A model generated the notes under the pieces. It was not told the DNA's origin, searched no databases, and saw only the letters and a program-made list of their open reading frames with translations. 64,000 bases of DNA from Candidatus Bathyarchaeota archaeon (lineage in GTDB: Archaea; Thermoproteota; Bathyarchaeia; Bathyarchaeales; Bathycorpusculaceae): positions 21,378-85,377 of the forward strand of contig JAOZHZ010000025.1 of NCBI GenBank assembly GCA_026014615.1, read 5' to 3'. The position numbers and the translations under genes are program-made. Of this stretch, positions 9,474 to 17,818 are shown in pieces. The first letter of the stretch is position 1, and each line of letters opens with the position of its first letter.

Positions 9474-9796
9474 TTATTCCGATTCGCCCACGACAATTCC
9501 GTCCGTAACGTTCAGCATTCCAGGCACTGTATCCAGCAGACTCGCGAGTTTCTTTATCCCTCTTCTTCGTAGGATGTAACTTCGCCCGTGTTCATGTCTA
9601 CTTGAGTCTCGAAAGCTTTCACAGTAGTGAAGAAGTGTGCGCGCTTGAATTTCACTTCTCCCTGTAGTATCCAAACATTCTCCTCGGGATACCTTTTTGC
9701 CAAGAAGATTCGTTCCACTCCAGTATGCCTTTGTTTGATAAAATTCTTGGCCTTTGCCTCTGCATCTATGGAGCAAATTCTTCTTTTTTCAGACAG
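9474..9796 (-). pseudogene. Small protein gene with frameshift and no clear start codon
   Basis: Reading from a CTG at 9796 gives 80 residues (SEKRRICSIDAEAKAKNF through ETQVDMNTGEVTSYEEEG) up to a TAA at 9554. One extra G in the GAGGGATAAAG run would continue the frame as IKKLASLLDTVPGMLNVTDG to a stop at 9474, giving ~106 residues. No ATG or GTG is available, but GAGGT lies 9 bases before the CTG. The middle portion resembles small alpha/beta modules with a TGEV turn. It is either a decayed gene or an intact gene with a one-base sequencing error and a CTG start. It lies 54 bases downstream of a small gene on the same strand. Confidence 0.5.
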
Positions 9797-9850
9797 CTTA
9801 AACGACCTCTTTTAAAAAAGGGGTGTATTGAGCGTAAACCCTTCCTGAAT

Positions 9851-10024
9851 TTACTCAGCAGTTTTTCTTTCTGTTTCCTCAGGGGCATACTCAATTTTTC
9901 CTGTAACCGATAGAGTGCCTATTTCTGTGCTACCGACTGCAAATTTCAGGTTGGTGTCAACATTCAATGCTCTCTTTTTTGCCAACATTATTTCAACCAC
10001 GTTTCCAAGAGTTTTTTGTGACAT
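9851..10024 (-). CDS. Small protein of unknown function (57 residues)
   Basis: The ATG at 10024 opens MSQKTLGNVVEIMLAKKRAL and continues to a TAA at 9851. Composition looks coding: amphipathic helix, then a beta-rich stretch (NLKFAVGSTEIGTLSVTGKI) and an acidic tail. No family is recognised. It is divergent from the radical SAM operon, with 60 bases between the start codons, so the two may share a control region, and it is upstream of the broken small gene at 9474-9796 on the same strand. Confidence 0.5.
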   Translation of the reverse strand: MSQKTLGNVVEIMLAKKRALNVDTNLKFAVGSTEIGTLSVTGKIEYAPEETERKTAE

Positions 10025-10049
10025 TTAATCACCCGTTAAGAGAATAGAT

Positions 10050-10066
10050 ATATATCGGAATTTAAA
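10050..10066 (+). promoter_or_regulatory. Promoter box of the radical SAM pair
   Basis: ATATATCGGAATTTAAA ends 18 bases before the ATG at 10085 and matches 16 of 17 bases of the box upstream of the PadR gene at 8173. It includes a BRE/TATA-like core. The short distance suggests a nearly leaderless transcript. Confidence 0.45.
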
Positions 10067-10084
10067 TGTTTTGTAAAACAGAAT

Positions 10085-11728
10085 ATGTTGGGTGCTGAGG
10101 CGAGAGGGAGAGACAAATTGAAAAAAACAAACAACGGGTTCAAAATCGTTCTAACTGCCGACAGAACTCTAATGAGCGAGTACAACGGAGCTATCTTTTT
10201 AGGTTTTAGCGCCTGCATTCCACGCGGAATCATCCCCGACAAGCTCTATTTCTCGCTGTTCTGTCCATCAATACCTGTAAACAAAGACGGCTCAGTCAAA
10301 TATGCCCCATGCGGAACCAGAAAAATCGAAGCTGCCTTCCTCAACAACGGCTTTACCCGAAACGAAGTAGTCGTTGCTCACCCTGAACATCTCGACAAAG
10401 TCATAGGACCAAACCCGAAAATCCTCTGTATAACCGAAAACGACCCTTTAGGCATAGGACCCGCCACCTCCACGTTTACACAGCTATTCGGCGGCGAAGC
10501 CTACATGACTACGAAATTCAAAGAAATCCTCAACCATCCCGCCGTCCAAAAATACAAACCCAAAATTATCGTTGGCGGAGCAGGCGCTTGGCAACTAGAA
10601 GACGCAAAAGTTAGGCGAGCACTGGGTATTGACTGTGTCATAATCGGGGAAGGAGAAAACGCGGTTTACTCCCTTCTTAACAAAAATGTCCTAGACGCGG
10701 CTTTACCCGAGGTCGTTTACGGTCCAATCGTTGAAGAACCAGACATTCCCACTATTCAGGGAGGAACCGTTAGCGGCATAATTGAGATTGCTCGCGGATG
10801 CGGACGCGGCTGCGCTTTCTGCCAACCCACACTCCAACGTTACCGCTGCCTATCGATTGAAAGCATCCTGAAAGAAGTTGATGTAAACCTAAAATTCGGC
10901 AGAGGTCCCCTACTTCATGCGGAAGATGTTCTGCGGTATAAGGCGAATGGGTTTGAAATCAATAAGCCTGCCGTGAAAGAGTTGTTTGAGAGGGTTTATC
11001 GTCATCCGGGCGTGAAATCTATCGGGATAAGTCATTTTGCGCTTTCCTCTGTGGTCAGCGCTCCCGACCTGCTGAAGGATTTATCTGCTATTCTTCAGGT
11101 TGGCGACGAAAGCGACTGGATAAGCGGGCAATGCGGAATCGAAACAGGCAGTCCCAAACTGATAAGGACTTTAATGGCGGGTAAAGCCAAACCTTTCACA
11201 CCTGAGGAATGGCCAAAAGTTGTCGAGGATGCCTTCCACATCTTAAAGGAAAATAACTGGGTTCCTGTGGCTACCCTCATTATAGGGCTTCCAGGCGAGG
11301 AAGAAGACGATGTCCAGTTAACAATTGACCTTGTCAATAGACTCAAAGGATGTAAAAGTCTACTTGTGCCGCTGTTCATGGTTGAGGAAGGCGGGCTGAA
11401 AGGCAAGGTATCATCTTTCACTATTGACAAGATTACCCGCAAACAAAGCGAGCTCTTCTTAGAATGCTGGGAACACAACTTGTATTGGAGCGACAGTTTT
11501 CTCAAAGAGTACTTTCTTACAAAACGCAGAGGCATAGGAAACGGAGTGAAACTAGTCTTTTCCTACGGTATTAAACAAGGCAAGAAATTGATCCACACCT
11601 GCAAAGAAGACTACGAATGCGACATGCAAGCTATGATTAAAGACGCACGCGAAGGCAAAATAAACGTGGCTCCGCTACCTGTCCGTTTCATCTATCGATT
11701 ATTGAAGTCAAAGAACGACGGAGATTAA
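10085..11728 (+). CDS. Radical SAM protein with N-terminal Rossmann-like domain (paralogue 1)
   Basis: 547 residues. The N-terminal half (to ~225) is alpha/beta with KPKIIVGGAGAWQLE and resembles the cobalamin-binding-like domain of large radical SAM enzymes, without a visible DxHxxG. The radical SAM motif is ARGCGRGCAFCQ (CxxxCxxC) at residues ~238-246, followed by the TIM-barrel region (IETGSPKLIRTLMAGK, TLIIGLPGEEEDDVQ). A C-terminal tail has CWEHNLYW. The CxxxCxxC cysteines bind a 4Fe-4S cluster that cleaves SAM. It lies six bases upstream of a paralogue with which it shares motifs throughout, so the two form an operon and may form a heteromer. Substrate unknown. Confidence 0.85.
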   Translation: MLGAEARGRDKLKKTNNGFKIVLTADRTLMSEYNGAIFLGFSACIPRGIIPDKLYFSLFCPSIPVNKDGSVKYAPCGTRKIEAAFLNNGFTRNEVVVAHPEHLDKVIGPNPKILCITENDPLGIGPATSTFTQLFGGEAYMTTKFKEILNHPAVQKYKPKIIVGGAGAWQLEDAKVRRALGIDCVIIGEGENAVYSLLNKNVLDAALPEVVYGPIVEEPDIPTIQGGTVSGIIEIARGCGRGCAFCQPTLQRYRCLSIESILKEVDVNLKFGRGPLLHAEDVLRYKANGFEINKPAVKELFERVYRHPGVKSIGISHFALSSVVSAPDLLKDLSAILQVGDESDWISGQCGIETGSPKLIRTLMAGKAKPFTPEEWPKVVEDAFHILKENNWVPVATLIIGLPGEEEDDVQLTIDLVNRLKGCKSLLVPLFMVEEGGLKGKVSSFTIDKITRKQSELFLECWEHNLYWSDSFLKEYFLTKRRGIGNGVKLVFSYGIKQGKKLIHTCKEDYECDMQAMIKDAREGKINVAPLPVRFIYRLLKSKNDGD

Positions 11729-11734
11729 ACTGTT

Positions 11735-13339
11735 ATGAATCCATTATCGGCTTCGCTTGACTTTAGAAAGGACAATTTAGACAAACCTGGTGCCAAGATT
11801 ATTCTGACGGCTTCAGCAATAGAAATGAGTGATTTCTACAATAGTCAATTCTTCGCTTTCATGGGTGGTTTCTCGAAGGGTCCAATACCTGCGTGGCTTC
11901 CAAGGAAGCATTTATACCCACCAGTCGAAAGCAAAAGCGACGGAACCGCAAAGTATGCGCCTTATGGGCTTAGGAAAGTGGAAACCGTCCTTTTAGAGCA
12001 TGGGTTTGACGAATCAGATGTAGCTGTTGTTCAACCCCATCAACTTGACTCTTTTGTCGGTTCTGGCACGAAAGTTGTGGGTATATCGACCATGGATCCT
12101 TTGGGAATGGGATACGTCAGCAAAACGTATTCTTCGCTGATCGGAGGCGGAGAACCAATGAACGCAATAGAATTCAGAGCTTTAATGAGGCATCCAAGCT
12201 TCCGAAGACATAAGCCAACAATGATAGTTGGGGGCGCAGGAGCATGGCAACTGGAACGCAAACATACAATGCGCTCTTATGGAATTGACTGCGTGGTATT
12301 AGGCGAAAGCGAAACAATAGTAGCCGACCTTTTTACTAAGGCAGTGAAAGGAGAAAAAGTTCCCCCCGTAGTTCACTGCAACACAAATCCAACAATAGAA
12401 GAAATACCCTCAATAAAACATCCTTCACTTCATGGATGCGTGGAGATATCCAGAGGCTGCGGCAGAAACTGCCAGTTCTGCACACCCACGATGCAACAGA
12501 GAAGAAACTTTTCAATAGACAAAATTATGAAAGAAGTAGCGGTCAATGTCAAAGAAGGAAATGGAAAAATAACTCTTGCAACAGAAGACCTTTTCCTATA
12601 CGGCGCCAAAGACAATGGTTTCATCCCTAACAAAGCCGCAGTCTTAGAATTGCTAAAAAAAGTTGCGTCATATCCTGGAGTTACAGCGGTGCAACCTGCT
12701 CACATGTCACTCGCCCCAGTCGTTTACGACCCCCGCATGGTCAAAGAAGCAGCGGAAATACTGATTGAACGCAACTGGCATGGCTACTGCGGGAAACCTA
12801 TTGTAACTGCTGAGACTGGAATAGAAACCGGAAGTGTTCGTCTCTTACGGAAGTATATGGCGGGTAAACCGCTTCCTTTTAAGCCTGAAGAATGGCGCGA
12901 ACTTGTTCCTCAGGCTTTTGGGATTCTGAACGGCAATGATTGGTTTCCGCTTGCCACGTTGATTGTGGGTTTGCCCGATGAAACAGAAGACGACGTAATC
13001 CAAACTCTGGAGCTGATTGATGACCTCGACGAATTCAACGCCCTTTTTGTTCCCTTGATGTTTGTTCCATTGGAAAAATGCCGCTTAGAAAACCAATCTG
13101 GAGTTGAGCTGAATAATCTTTCAAAGCTGCGCTGGGAATTTCTAACAAAATGTTGGGAGTACAATTTTCGTGTTTGGCGGTCATCTTATTTAGAATTTAG
13201 GATTCGTAATCCTTTGCTCTATGATGCCTTCACGAAGTTCGTCATGCCGTCAATCGGGTTCATTTCGGGACTCTACTATGGCGCAAAACATGGAGAAATT
13301 GCAAAAAATGCGATTTGGAATATGTCTGGATTAACGTGA
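11735..13339 (+). CDS. Radical SAM protein (paralogue 2)
   Basis: 534 residues, paralogous to the gene before it. Shared landmarks are YAPYGLRKVE, VGGAGAWQLE, the cluster motif SRGCGRNCQFCTP (residues ~240-248), ETGIETGSVRLLRKYMAGK and LIVGLPDETEDDV. The C-terminus again has KCWEYNFRVW and ends in a hydrophobic/basic segment that could touch the membrane. The tandem duplication retained as an operon suggests complementary roles, for example two steps on one substrate. The family is widespread in archaea and I cannot name a reaction. The nearby UbiA-family and PadR genes may belong to the same unit (inference). Confidence 0.85.
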   Translation: MNPLSASLDFRKDNLDKPGAKIILTASAIEMSDFYNSQFFAFMGGFSKGPIPAWLPRKHLYPPVESKSDGTAKYAPYGLRKVETVLLEHGFDESDVAVVQPHQLDSFVGSGTKVVGISTMDPLGMGYVSKTYSSLIGGGEPMNAIEFRALMRHPSFRRHKPTMIVGGAGAWQLERKHTMRSYGIDCVVLGESETIVADLFTKAVKGEKVPPVVHCNTNPTIEEIPSIKHPSLHGCVEISRGCGRNCQFCTPTMQQRRNFSIDKIMKEVAVNVKEGNGKITLATEDLFLYGAKDNGFIPNKAAVLELLKKVASYPGVTAVQPAHMSLAPVVYDPRMVKEAAEILIERNWHGYCGKPIVTAETGIETGSVRLLRKYMAGKPLPFKPEEWRELVPQAFGILNGNDWFPLATLIVGLPDETEDDVIQTLELIDDLDEFNALFVPLMFVPLEKCRLENQSGVELNNLSKLRWEFLTKCWEYNFRVWRSSYLEFRIRNPLLYDAFTKFVMPSIGFISGLYYGAKHGEIAKNAIWNMSGLT

Positions 13340-13503
13340 AAAGTGCCCAGCTCTTGACGCATTGTTAGAAAATTGAGTTGCGTGAGGACCTACTATCGCA
13401 TCTTATCCCCAATTTTAGCTGCAAAACATCTCGCTATATCACATTTATTTTTCGGCTGAATTCATTATGACGAGTCTGTGTAAGAGTTCTCTTTTTTCAT
13501 TTG

Positions 13504-13764
13504 TTAGTGCTTTGGTTTGCGTATCACTTCAACTTCTTTTTTATGTTTGAGGGTGTTTTGGTGTAGGTTGTTTTTTTTACGTTCTGTTTTCGTTGTGGCT
13601 TCTTCCACAAGCAGATGCGTATATGTTTGGGTCTGCGCGTTTGCGGTTGCCCTCTGCGTTTGCTTGCTACGTTGTTTGTTCATAGGTCGACGACGTTTTC
13701 GATAGATCCTTCCCCCTCTACGCTTTCCCTGCTTCAACACTTTTTTGGACATGAATTCAGCCAA
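13504..13764 (-). CDS. Small, very basic protein (doubtful)
   Basis: 86 residues from a TTG at 13764 that lies 7 bases after a good GGAGG ribosome-binding site. The sequence is rich in Arg/Lys (GKRRGGRIYRKRRRP) and then Thr/Gln-rich, consistent with a nucleic-acid-binding tail or with non-coding low complexity. No family is recognised. The ribosome-binding region coincides with copy C of the short hairpin repeat, which weakens the argument for translation. Bases 13340-13503 hold no gene. Confidence 0.3.
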   Translation of the reverse strand: MAEFMSKKVLKQGKRRGGRIYRKRRRPMNKQRSKQTQRATANAQTQTYTHLLVEEATTKTERKKNNLHQNTLKHKKEVEVIRKPKH

Positions 13765-13808
13765 TAGCGACCCTCCCCCTATAGTTTCTGCAATGAATCA
13801 ATATTAGT
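13761..13808. repeat. Short hairpin-forming repeat, copy C
   Basis: Aligns with copies at 2323-2368 and 2404-2452: CCAATAG, then ACCCTCCCCCTAT, TTTCTGCA, and ending ATATTAG. ATAG and CTAT pair around a purine-rich loop on the minus strand. It lies at the start of the small basic ORF. Confidence 0.4.
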
Positions 13809-13932
13809 CGGCAAATAGGCTTGCTTAAGTGTCTGCTCCTGTTCCCCGATGGTGTGCATCGACTGTACACTGTGCCAGTATCTACGCAGGGTGTTATGTA
13901 TAGTTCTTTTGTGACTTTTAGGGTTAAACGGC

Positions 13933-14080
13933 AAACTTGAAGAAGCAGGGTACGTTGAGGTAATCAAGGCGTTCGTCGACAGAAAACCCCACACAGCACT
14001 TGCCCTCACAAAAAGGACGCGAAGCATTCAAAGAACACCTCAAAAGCATCAAACAGTTCGTGGAAAACTCCCAGAATAAT
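13933..14080 (+). pseudogene. Fragment of winged-helix regulator gene
   Basis: Translation KLEEAGYVEVIKAFVDRKPH followed by TALALTK repeats the C-terminal half of the regulator at 3170-3493 (KLEEAGYVEVIKEFIDRKPH). The A-run in the following codons is shortened, which breaks the frame, and homology resumes as EAFKEHLKSIKQFV. There is no N-terminal half. A T-rich tail follows, as behind the intact gene. It is a relic of a duplication. Confidence 0.8.
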
Positions 14081-14138
14081 TTTTTCTTTTTTTTTAATAA
14101 TCTAAAAAGTTTTTTGAGCAGGCGAATTTTGACTGGTT

Positions 14139-14657
14139 TTAGTTTTTGAAGAATTTTTCAAGCACCCACGTCAAGTGGTACTGATAGTCTTCTTCTCTGG
14201 AAACGTATGTTGGGCTCACCTGAGCTGCTCTCTCCTTGATTTCTGCTTCTGAAATGTTGTATTCTATGATGCATTTTTCGATGTCTTGGATGTCTCTTTG
14301 GTTAAGTCTGCCAATCTTGGTGACAATTATGTCAAGTGGGTTCAGCGCTCGTAGGGATATGTGGCTGAACTCTTTGATTTTGATGCCTTTGTCTAGGTAG
14401 TCGTTTGGCAGGGCTTGACAGAAGACGTATCCATCTGTCCACCGGTCTACTTTGTAGCCTGTGGGGTTGTTTTTGAGGGCTTGCTCAAATTCTGGTAAGT
14501 CACCGCTTGGGATGGTGAAGTCTATGTCGATTGTTGAGGGTTTAAGGTCTAGCAGGGTCATGGCTGTTCCGCCTGCGGCTACGAGGGTGATTTTTTTGGT
14601 TAGGCTTTCGTTTATAACTTCTAAGAATTCGAAGAGTGCGGTTTTGTCACAAGGCAT
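14139..14657 (-). CDS. Nucleotidyltransferase-fold protein of an Abi/TA-type pair
   Basis: 172 residues. The nucleotidyltransferase core shows AAGGTAMTLLDLK followed by STIDIDF (GG...DxD), as in AbiEii/MNT and DUF6036-type proteins. A later acidic position lies in ALNPLDIIVTKIGR, and the C-terminal half is helical. Such proteins are toxins that modify tRNA or protein, or antitoxin-like enzymes in type II/IV-like systems. Its start overlaps by 11 bases the end of the upstream winged-helix gene, so they form one transcript. The partner differs from AbiEi, so the exact system type is unknown. Confidence 0.75.
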   Translation of the reverse strand: MPCDKTALFEFLEVINESLTKKITLVAAGGTAMTLLDLKPSTIDIDFTIPSGDLPEFEQALKNNPTGYKVDRWTDGYVFCQALPNDYLDKGIKIKEFSHISLRALNPLDIIVTKIGRLNQRDIQDIEKCIIEYNISEAEIKERAAQVSPTYVSREEDYQYHLTWVLEKFFKN

Positions 14658-15699
14658 TATACAACCTCAGCTTCGCCATGATGCTCTCTTTGTCGGCTGA
14701 AATCTCCTCTACGCTGAATATGCTTAAAAGATCTATTGTTTGGTCGATTTCACGAGTTGGCTTAAGTTCCTGCAAGATTTTCAGTGTGCCCAAAAGTTTG
14801 TTTGATGTTCCAAATTTTTGGCTCAAGAACGCCAGTACGTTGCTCTTGAAGCTGTTTTTCGCAAGAATTACAGGCGCCGCTTCCTGCAACCGAACATCGT
14901 CTTGGAGTAGCAGTGCGGTTGTTATGTATTCGATGCAGATTTTCTGGCCTTGATTTATAGGGCGCCCGAGTTCTCGATATCCGAATCTATTAAAATTGTA
15001 GGCTATGTCTATCTCCGGTATGCTGGCTGGTTTTGTTTCTGTTTTGGAAGCTTTGATTTCTGTTTTTTCTGTGATATCCCTAATTTGGCTCCAGAAAGCT
15101 TGAGGACCAAAGAAAATGATTTTTTCACTTAATGCTTCTCTGACTGGGCTAATTTCGTCTGATGTCGATAGTTCTTGAAAATCGGTTTTGTTCAGGATTA
15201 AACTGTCAATTTTGAGGTTATGTTTGTTCTGTAGTTTTTGCATCTCTTTGAAAAGCTCAACTGTTTCGGTGTGGCTGTCTTGTGTTTCTGCTATTAGGAA
15301 GAGTAGTTCGATTCTGTTTAGTTTGAGGCTTTTTGCGGGGTTTATTGCGGTTATCGTCTTTATGGTGTATGTGTCCTTGAATGCGTGGTCCATTTCGGTT
15401 AAGAAGGGCAAGAGGTTGGTTAGTTTTGTTAGGAGTTTTCTTTTTTTCTCTATTTCCATTTCTGCAAGTGCATCGATTAGTAGGTAGTTTTGGAAGTTGA
15501 GTTTGACGTTGGAGGACCTTCCGATTGGATCCAACGTGAGTAAGCCTTCGTTTTTTAGTTCCTGGAGTTTTTGGTAAATGTTTGCGTAGTATGCTGTGCC
15601 GTGGGTAGTCTTGATTCTTTGTGTGAGTTGGTTTATCGACAGAGAACTGCCTATGCTAGACGATGTAGCATCTAAAATTCGTAGTGTGGGCGTATCCAT
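14647..15699 (-). CDS. Winged-helix protein paired with nucleotidyltransferase
   Basis: 350 residues. The N-terminus (residues ~1-70) has a winged-helix pattern (SLSINQLTQRIKTTHGTAYY then NIYQKLQELKNEGLLTLD). The middle ~100 residues have an alternating beta/helix pattern and recall a small nucleotide-binding or NTase-like fold without an obvious active site. The C-terminal ~100 residues are helical (LQEAAPVILAKNSFKSNVLA). It probably acts as the DNA-binding antitoxin/regulator of the pair, binding the inverted repeat at 15745-15786. No named family is recognised with confidence. Confidence 0.65.
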   Translation of the reverse strand: MDTPTLRILDATSSSIGSSLSINQLTQRIKTTHGTAYYANIYQKLQELKNEGLLTLDPIGRSSNVKLNFQNYLLIDALAEMEIEKKRKLLTKLTNLLPFLTEMDHAFKDTYTIKTITAINPAKSLKLNRIELLFLIAETQDSHTETVELFKEMQKLQNKHNLKIDSLILNKTDFQELSTSDEISPVREALSEKIIFFGPQAFWSQIRDITEKTEIKASKTETKPASIPEIDIAYNFNRFGYRELGRPINQGQKICIEYITTALLLQDDVRLQEAAPVILAKNSFKSNVLAFLSQKFGTSNKLLGTLKILQELKPTREIDQTIDLLSIFSVEEISADKESIMAKLRLYNAL

Positions 15700-15744
15700 T
15701 TGTTGTTTCCTCTTGACTGTACCGTGGCTTCTTTATTATATAAA

Positions 15745-15786
15745 ATTAGCTATAACATTATAGTCTAAATGCTATAGTTAGCTAAT
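15745..15786. promoter_or_regulatory. Inverted-repeat operator upstream of TA-like pair
   Basis: ATTAGCTA (15745-15752) and TAGCTAAT (15779-15786) form a perfect 8-base inverted repeat with an AT-rich centre, about 50-90 bases upstream of the start at 15699. Placement and symmetry fit autoregulation by the winged-helix partner. Confidence 0.5.
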
Positions 15787-15788
15787 GA

Positions 15789-16055
15789 TAAATTTCATAA
15801 AATTGAAAACCTATAAAAGCTTTTCAATAATATGGAACGAAGAAATTTGTGATAGTCCCTCTTTCTTAGTGTTAACTAATTCTGAGCTGAGAAGTAGTCG
15901 GTGCTACGCGCTTTATGACCACTGCTTCTTGTTGGTTGTTCTCTGAACTGGTCGCGCCTTGGTTCCCGCTGCATCTGCGGTTTTGGCTATAGCTCTGGAA
16001 GTAGTAGAACACGCGTTTTTTCATTGTTCTACTACTTCTAATTAGAACGTAAAAC
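15789..16055 (+). repeat. Structured ~265-bp direct repeat, copy 1 (possible ncRNA)
   Basis: About 265 bases repeated at 26321-26583 with high similarity. It opens with an imperfect palindrome (ATTTCATAAAATTGAAAA ... TTTTCAATAATATGG) around CCTATAAAAGC, a plausible BRE/TATA. It then has a stem GTAGTC/GACYAC, and ends in a perfect 14-base stem GAAGTAGTAGAACA / TGTTCTACTACTTC with a 13-base loop at about 16000-16040. No conserved ORF is seen. The hairpin is equally conserved in both copies. It is either a small RNA gene with a terminator-like hairpin, or a non-autonomous mobile element. Confidence 0.55.
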
Positions 16056-16119
16056 TATGTTAAGGTCGCTTTTTTCTAACTGCCATACCGCTTCTTTGAT
16101 TTTGATGCCACTATGTCTT

Positions 16120-17306
16120 CTACTGTATAGCTCCTGCACTTTTGATTCTCATTTTTTTCATGACTTTTCTAACCAGAACGTAGGTTATGGCTAAATCCAC
16201 TGCAAACACAACCACGAATAGCGCCATTACGTTGTCAAATGAGGCTGTTAGGTGGCCTAGTTTTGCGAATATCCAGAACAAGGCGCCGCCTATCGCAATT
16301 ACTGCCATGGCGATGGATAATAGGAGGAGCGAGGTGAGCAGGACTTTTTTAGGTTGGTGTAGTTGCGTTCGCCGTAGTAGTTGCCAACGACCACGTTTGT
16401 GCCTTCTGTAACTGCTAAAACTGGAATAATGAGCGTCCACATGACCGTCATGGCGAGACCATATCCTCCGTAGGGGTTTGTTCCGATGACGTTAAGCACG
16501 TTTAGGAGGACAAGGATGTAGCCCACGTTTCTAACTAGCGAATCAAGTCCTGTCCAGCCGCCTATGGCGAATACCGAGCGGGCTGTGGAGTTCCATTTTG
16601 AGAATGAGATGGCTCGAAGGTTGATACCCAGAATTCTACCAGTGAAGACGGCTGTCACGAGGAGGAGACCGACTTTTGAGATGACGTAACCTATGGCTGC
16701 ACCTTGAACTCCCATGTTCAGGGATACGCTGGTGTTTGATATTAGGAACAAATCCAGAACCACATTAAGTACGCCTGAGAAGAGCACAAGGTATATCACG
16801 TCTCTTCCTCGTCGCATGGACGTTATGGCGATTAGCAGCAGGATTGCAACGGAGTCGAATAGCAGTGCAATCGCCTTTAGGAGTAGGTAGTTGCTGGTTA
16901 AGGAGACGATTTCTGTGGGTGTTCCAATGGTTGAGACGAATTGGGGCGTGAAAAGCACTACAATTGACATTAGGATTGATGAGAAGATGATTTGCAGAAT
17001 TATGCCTGATTTCAATATGGCCGCTATCTTTTCTTTGTTAGTGAAGTTCTGGGCAACCAAAGCTAGAATTCCGAAGGGAATCATTTCGTTAACTATCTCT
17101 ATGGTGCCGCCTAGAAACTCGTATTGTTCTGTTATTGCCAAGGCGTTGTAGCTTATTTGGTCTATCCAAAAAGTGTTTGCCAATTCATAAATTTTCGGAA
17201 TCAACGCCGCAAGAATCAGAAAGCCGATGAAGCTTCACTGGTATGGTTTGAAAGTTGACACTAAACGCTTTCTAAAAGAGGATATATCATCAGTCTCAGT
17301 TGGCAT
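16120..17306 (-). pseudogene. MATE-family efflux transporter, disrupted
   Basis: The reading starts MPTETDDISSFRKRLVSTF at 17306. After PYQ comes an in-frame TGA (17237-17235) where SFIGFLILAALIPKIYELAN continues the first membrane helix; TGA probably replaces TGG. A second lesion is in the A6 run at 16345-16350: adding one A joins NLKK to VLLTSLLLLS in frame. Seven or more hydrophobic helices are recognisable. MATE pumps are ~450 residues and this totals ~395 codons, so a segment before the last helices also appears deleted. The nonsense codon plus the frameshift suggest a dead gene; the homopolymer indel alone could be a sequencing error. MATE proteins export drugs or metabolites using ion gradients. 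Confidence 0.8.
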
Positions 17307-17370
17307 ATTTGTGGTCGCTCTGGTCGTGGGGATCAAGCAGCTATTTTCTTTGTAAACTCAATTTAAGATT

Positions 17371-17600
17371 TATGCAGTCCACATCTAACCATGTTTTAGG
17401 GCAACTGAGCGATGCTGTTGTGGCGACGCGAAGCGAAAGTGCAGAATTGGCAAATGCCCTGCATGAGTTGCTTGGCTTAGAGAGCAACAGCAAGTCGACA
17501 TCGTTCAAACGTCCAGAAGATAGAAGGTATGTTTCATAATTTCCAATCCAAGAATTCTTGTGTTTGCGGGGACCGCAGTTTTGCGTTTTTGGCAGTGGAA
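17371..17600 (+). pseudogene. Degenerate copy 1 of orphan ORF family
   Basis: The frame from an ATG at 17371 gives HVLGQLSDAVVATRSESAEL, then ANALHELLGL and KRPEDRRYVS, ended by a TAA where the second copy (23446-23823) has GAA. Homology to that copy continues past the stop to GCAGTTTTGCG...GTTCAAAA. The family is unknown; the predicted structure is helical. Both copies are damaged in different places, so both are relics or there is an intact member elsewhere. Bases 17600-17818 hold nothing else. Confidence 0.55.
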
Positions 17601-17818
17601 GAATGTTCAAAAGCTCTTTTTTGTTTTGTGCAAGGCATGGGAAAAGTCCATGCTTTTTACGGGTCAGTTTTCTGAGTATGCATAGTCCTGATTACCCGTT
17701 GTCAATTTTGACTTGCGTTGATGAAGCCGATTTCTTGGTTTGTGCATTCTGACATGGAAAATACTGTAAAGCCTGTTCAGATGGGTGAAAATATGTCAGA
17801 AAAAGAATATTTTGAGTG

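Noticed and set aside
13779..14027. 82-residue minus-strand frame
   Set aside because: It lies opposite the regulator relic and the hairpin repeat; no coding features.
17227..17355. Plus-strand 42-residue frame with a hydrophobic stretch
   Set aside because: It is antisense to the N-terminus of the MATE relic, which explains the composition.
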